Shown here one piece after another: positions 63,388 to 64,000 of a DNA stretch of 64,000 nt (positions are counted from its first letter, which is position 1; every line of letters starts with the position of its first letter). The position numbers were made by a program, and so were the translations under genes. Under the pieces are notes generated by a model that was not told where the DNA came from, did no database searches, and worked only from the letters and a program-made list of their open reading frames with translations. Source of the DNA: an uncultured Actinomycetes bacterium (GTDB lineage: Bacteria > Actinomycetota > Actinomycetes > Nanopelagicales > Nanopelagicaceae); contig CAILSO010000008.1 in the NCBI GenBank assembly GCA_903836945.1, positions 33,913-97,912 on the forward strand, given 5' to 3'.

Positions 63388-64000
63388 CAACCCGAGAGTA
63401 CCAGCCTTACGTAATACAAATCTTGAACATTCAATGTGGTGATATCAAAAGTTGTGTTATCAGTGTAGGTGCAAAGAGAGGTATTGCTGCCATCAAAAGT
63501 GAAGGTATTTAACGCATAATTTAAATTTGTGTAGTTAGGAAGTGGATTCTTAACGCAAGTAACAGTCCGAGCAGCGCTAACCGGATTATCTAGTGAGATA
63601 ACTAAACCTAAGTACTTTCCAGCGCAAGCCACTGGGAAATTAGAGAGATTGATCGATCCCACCTTGAAATTAGAAGAATAGATATCAAACTTTGGAGTTA
63701 CAAAAACATTTACTGAAGTTGTTTCCGTTCCCGTCACATCAATTGTGCAAGGTCTAACAAAACCAACTGCAGCGCCAATATTTGGGCTAACTGAATAAAC
63801 AGTTGCAGCCGTCCCAGTTTCACCTTTTGGTCCTGGTGTGCCATCTGCTCCGGCCGGACCTGCTGCACCTGCAGGACCAGCACTTCCTGCCGGACCCGCA
63901 GGACCATTTGCACCGGCCGGACCGGTTGCACCTGCAGGTCCAACTAATCCATCTTTACCTGGTGCGCCAGGTTCACCAGGTAATCCATCAACACCTGGAC
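63387..64000 (-). CDS. Collagen-like surface protein (partial, 5' end outside window)
   Basis: 203 C-terminal residues are visible. At least 20 uninterrupted Gly-X-Y triplets ([15 protein letters not shown] and similar, rich in GPA) run to about 63800, after which a ~135-residue C-terminal domain follows ([20 protein letters not shown], four or more Cys, many Asn/Thr). It ends VLSG with no sorting signal. Bacterial collagen-like proteins form triple helices and are usually stalked surface adhesins. The frame enters from beyond 64000. It is coupled to the M23 gene. Confidence 0.88.
   Translation of the reverse strand, partial: PGVDGLPGEPGAPGKDGLVGPAGATGPAGANGPAGPAGSAGPAGAAGPAGADGTPGPKGETGTAATVYSVSPNIGAAVGFVRPCTIDVTGTETTSVNVFVTPKFDIYSSNFKVGSINLSNFPVACAGKYLGLVISLDNPVSAARTVTCVKNPLPNYTNLNYALNTFTFDGSNTSLCTYTDNTTFDITTLNVQDLYYVRLVLSG

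Noticed and set aside
63734..63943. A 69-residue frame rich in Gln, Val and Leu
   Set aside because: It is the +1 reading of the Gly-X-Y repeat region; the collagen-like frame through the same bases is clearly the real one.

Overview
The window reads as one contiguous, compact chromosomal segment of a free-living actinobacterium. The gene order (rpsP-KH-rimM-trmD, amt-glnB-glnD, smc-ftsY, rnc-mutM, rpmF-DUF177, leuCD next to an IclR regulator and hup, hrcA-dnaJ-rsmE-phoH-ybeY, gpgP-rsfS-nadD) and actinobacterial signatures (DUF3145, DivIVA-like protein, HU with a Lys/Ala tail) match the Mycobacterium/Streptomyces layout. The base composition is only moderate in G+C, with many AAA/ATT/GAA codons, and most gene junctions are a few bases or overlaps. 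Together these suggest a streamlined low-GC lineage such as the freshwater acI group (Nanopelagicales). The lineage is an inference; no marker was compared.

Layout. 1-19064 (minus strand): acyl-ACP desaturase (cut by the window edge), ribosome/SRP genes, nitrogen control, smc-ftsY, DNA repair and RNase III, rpmF-DUF177, coaD-rsmD-recG. 19200-19385: rpmB on plus with a terminator. 19436-28203: an ACC-deaminase-like enzyme, thiL, a solo Lrp-type domain, plsC-gpsA-ddl, HU, leuCD and the divergent IclR regulator. 28252-33912: a secreted HNH-like nuclease, tRNA-Glu, tRNA-Gln, gltX, an FAH-family hydrolase, and phoH-ybeY-corC. 33958-44116: hrcA-dnaJ-rsmE, hemW, lepA, rpsT, holA and the DNA-uptake genes comEA-comEC. 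44174-53739: leuS-SDR behind a tRNA-Ala, nadD-rsfS-gpgP led by a 39-residue membrane ORF, ligA and iscS-mnmA. 53793-59133: etfBA divergent from the fatty-acid operon fabD-fabH-acpP-fabF. 59137-64000: a small surface-protein zone (frameshifted Ig-like remnant, SIMPL protein, DUF3145, cold-shock protein, FN3/Ig secreted protein, M23 peptidase, collagen-like protein).

Most of the window is housekeeping. The most informative signals are below gene level. Many operon-leading genes have a TANNNT hexamer exactly 6 bases before their start codon, the architecture of leaderless transcripts. Two genes, rnc and nadD, lack any ATG/GTG/TTG that would give a full-length protein; they appear to start at CTG and at ATC (or ATT), each coupled to the stop of the preceding gene. 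A perfect 16-bp palindrome overlaps the etfB -10 element between etfBA and the fab operon, and an inverted repeat overlaps the leuC -10 element next to the IclR gene. HrcA lacks about 100 internal residues, and the comEC frame is interrupted by a stop just upstream of its usable start. No CRISPR array, prophage, insertion sequence or obvious defence island was seen.
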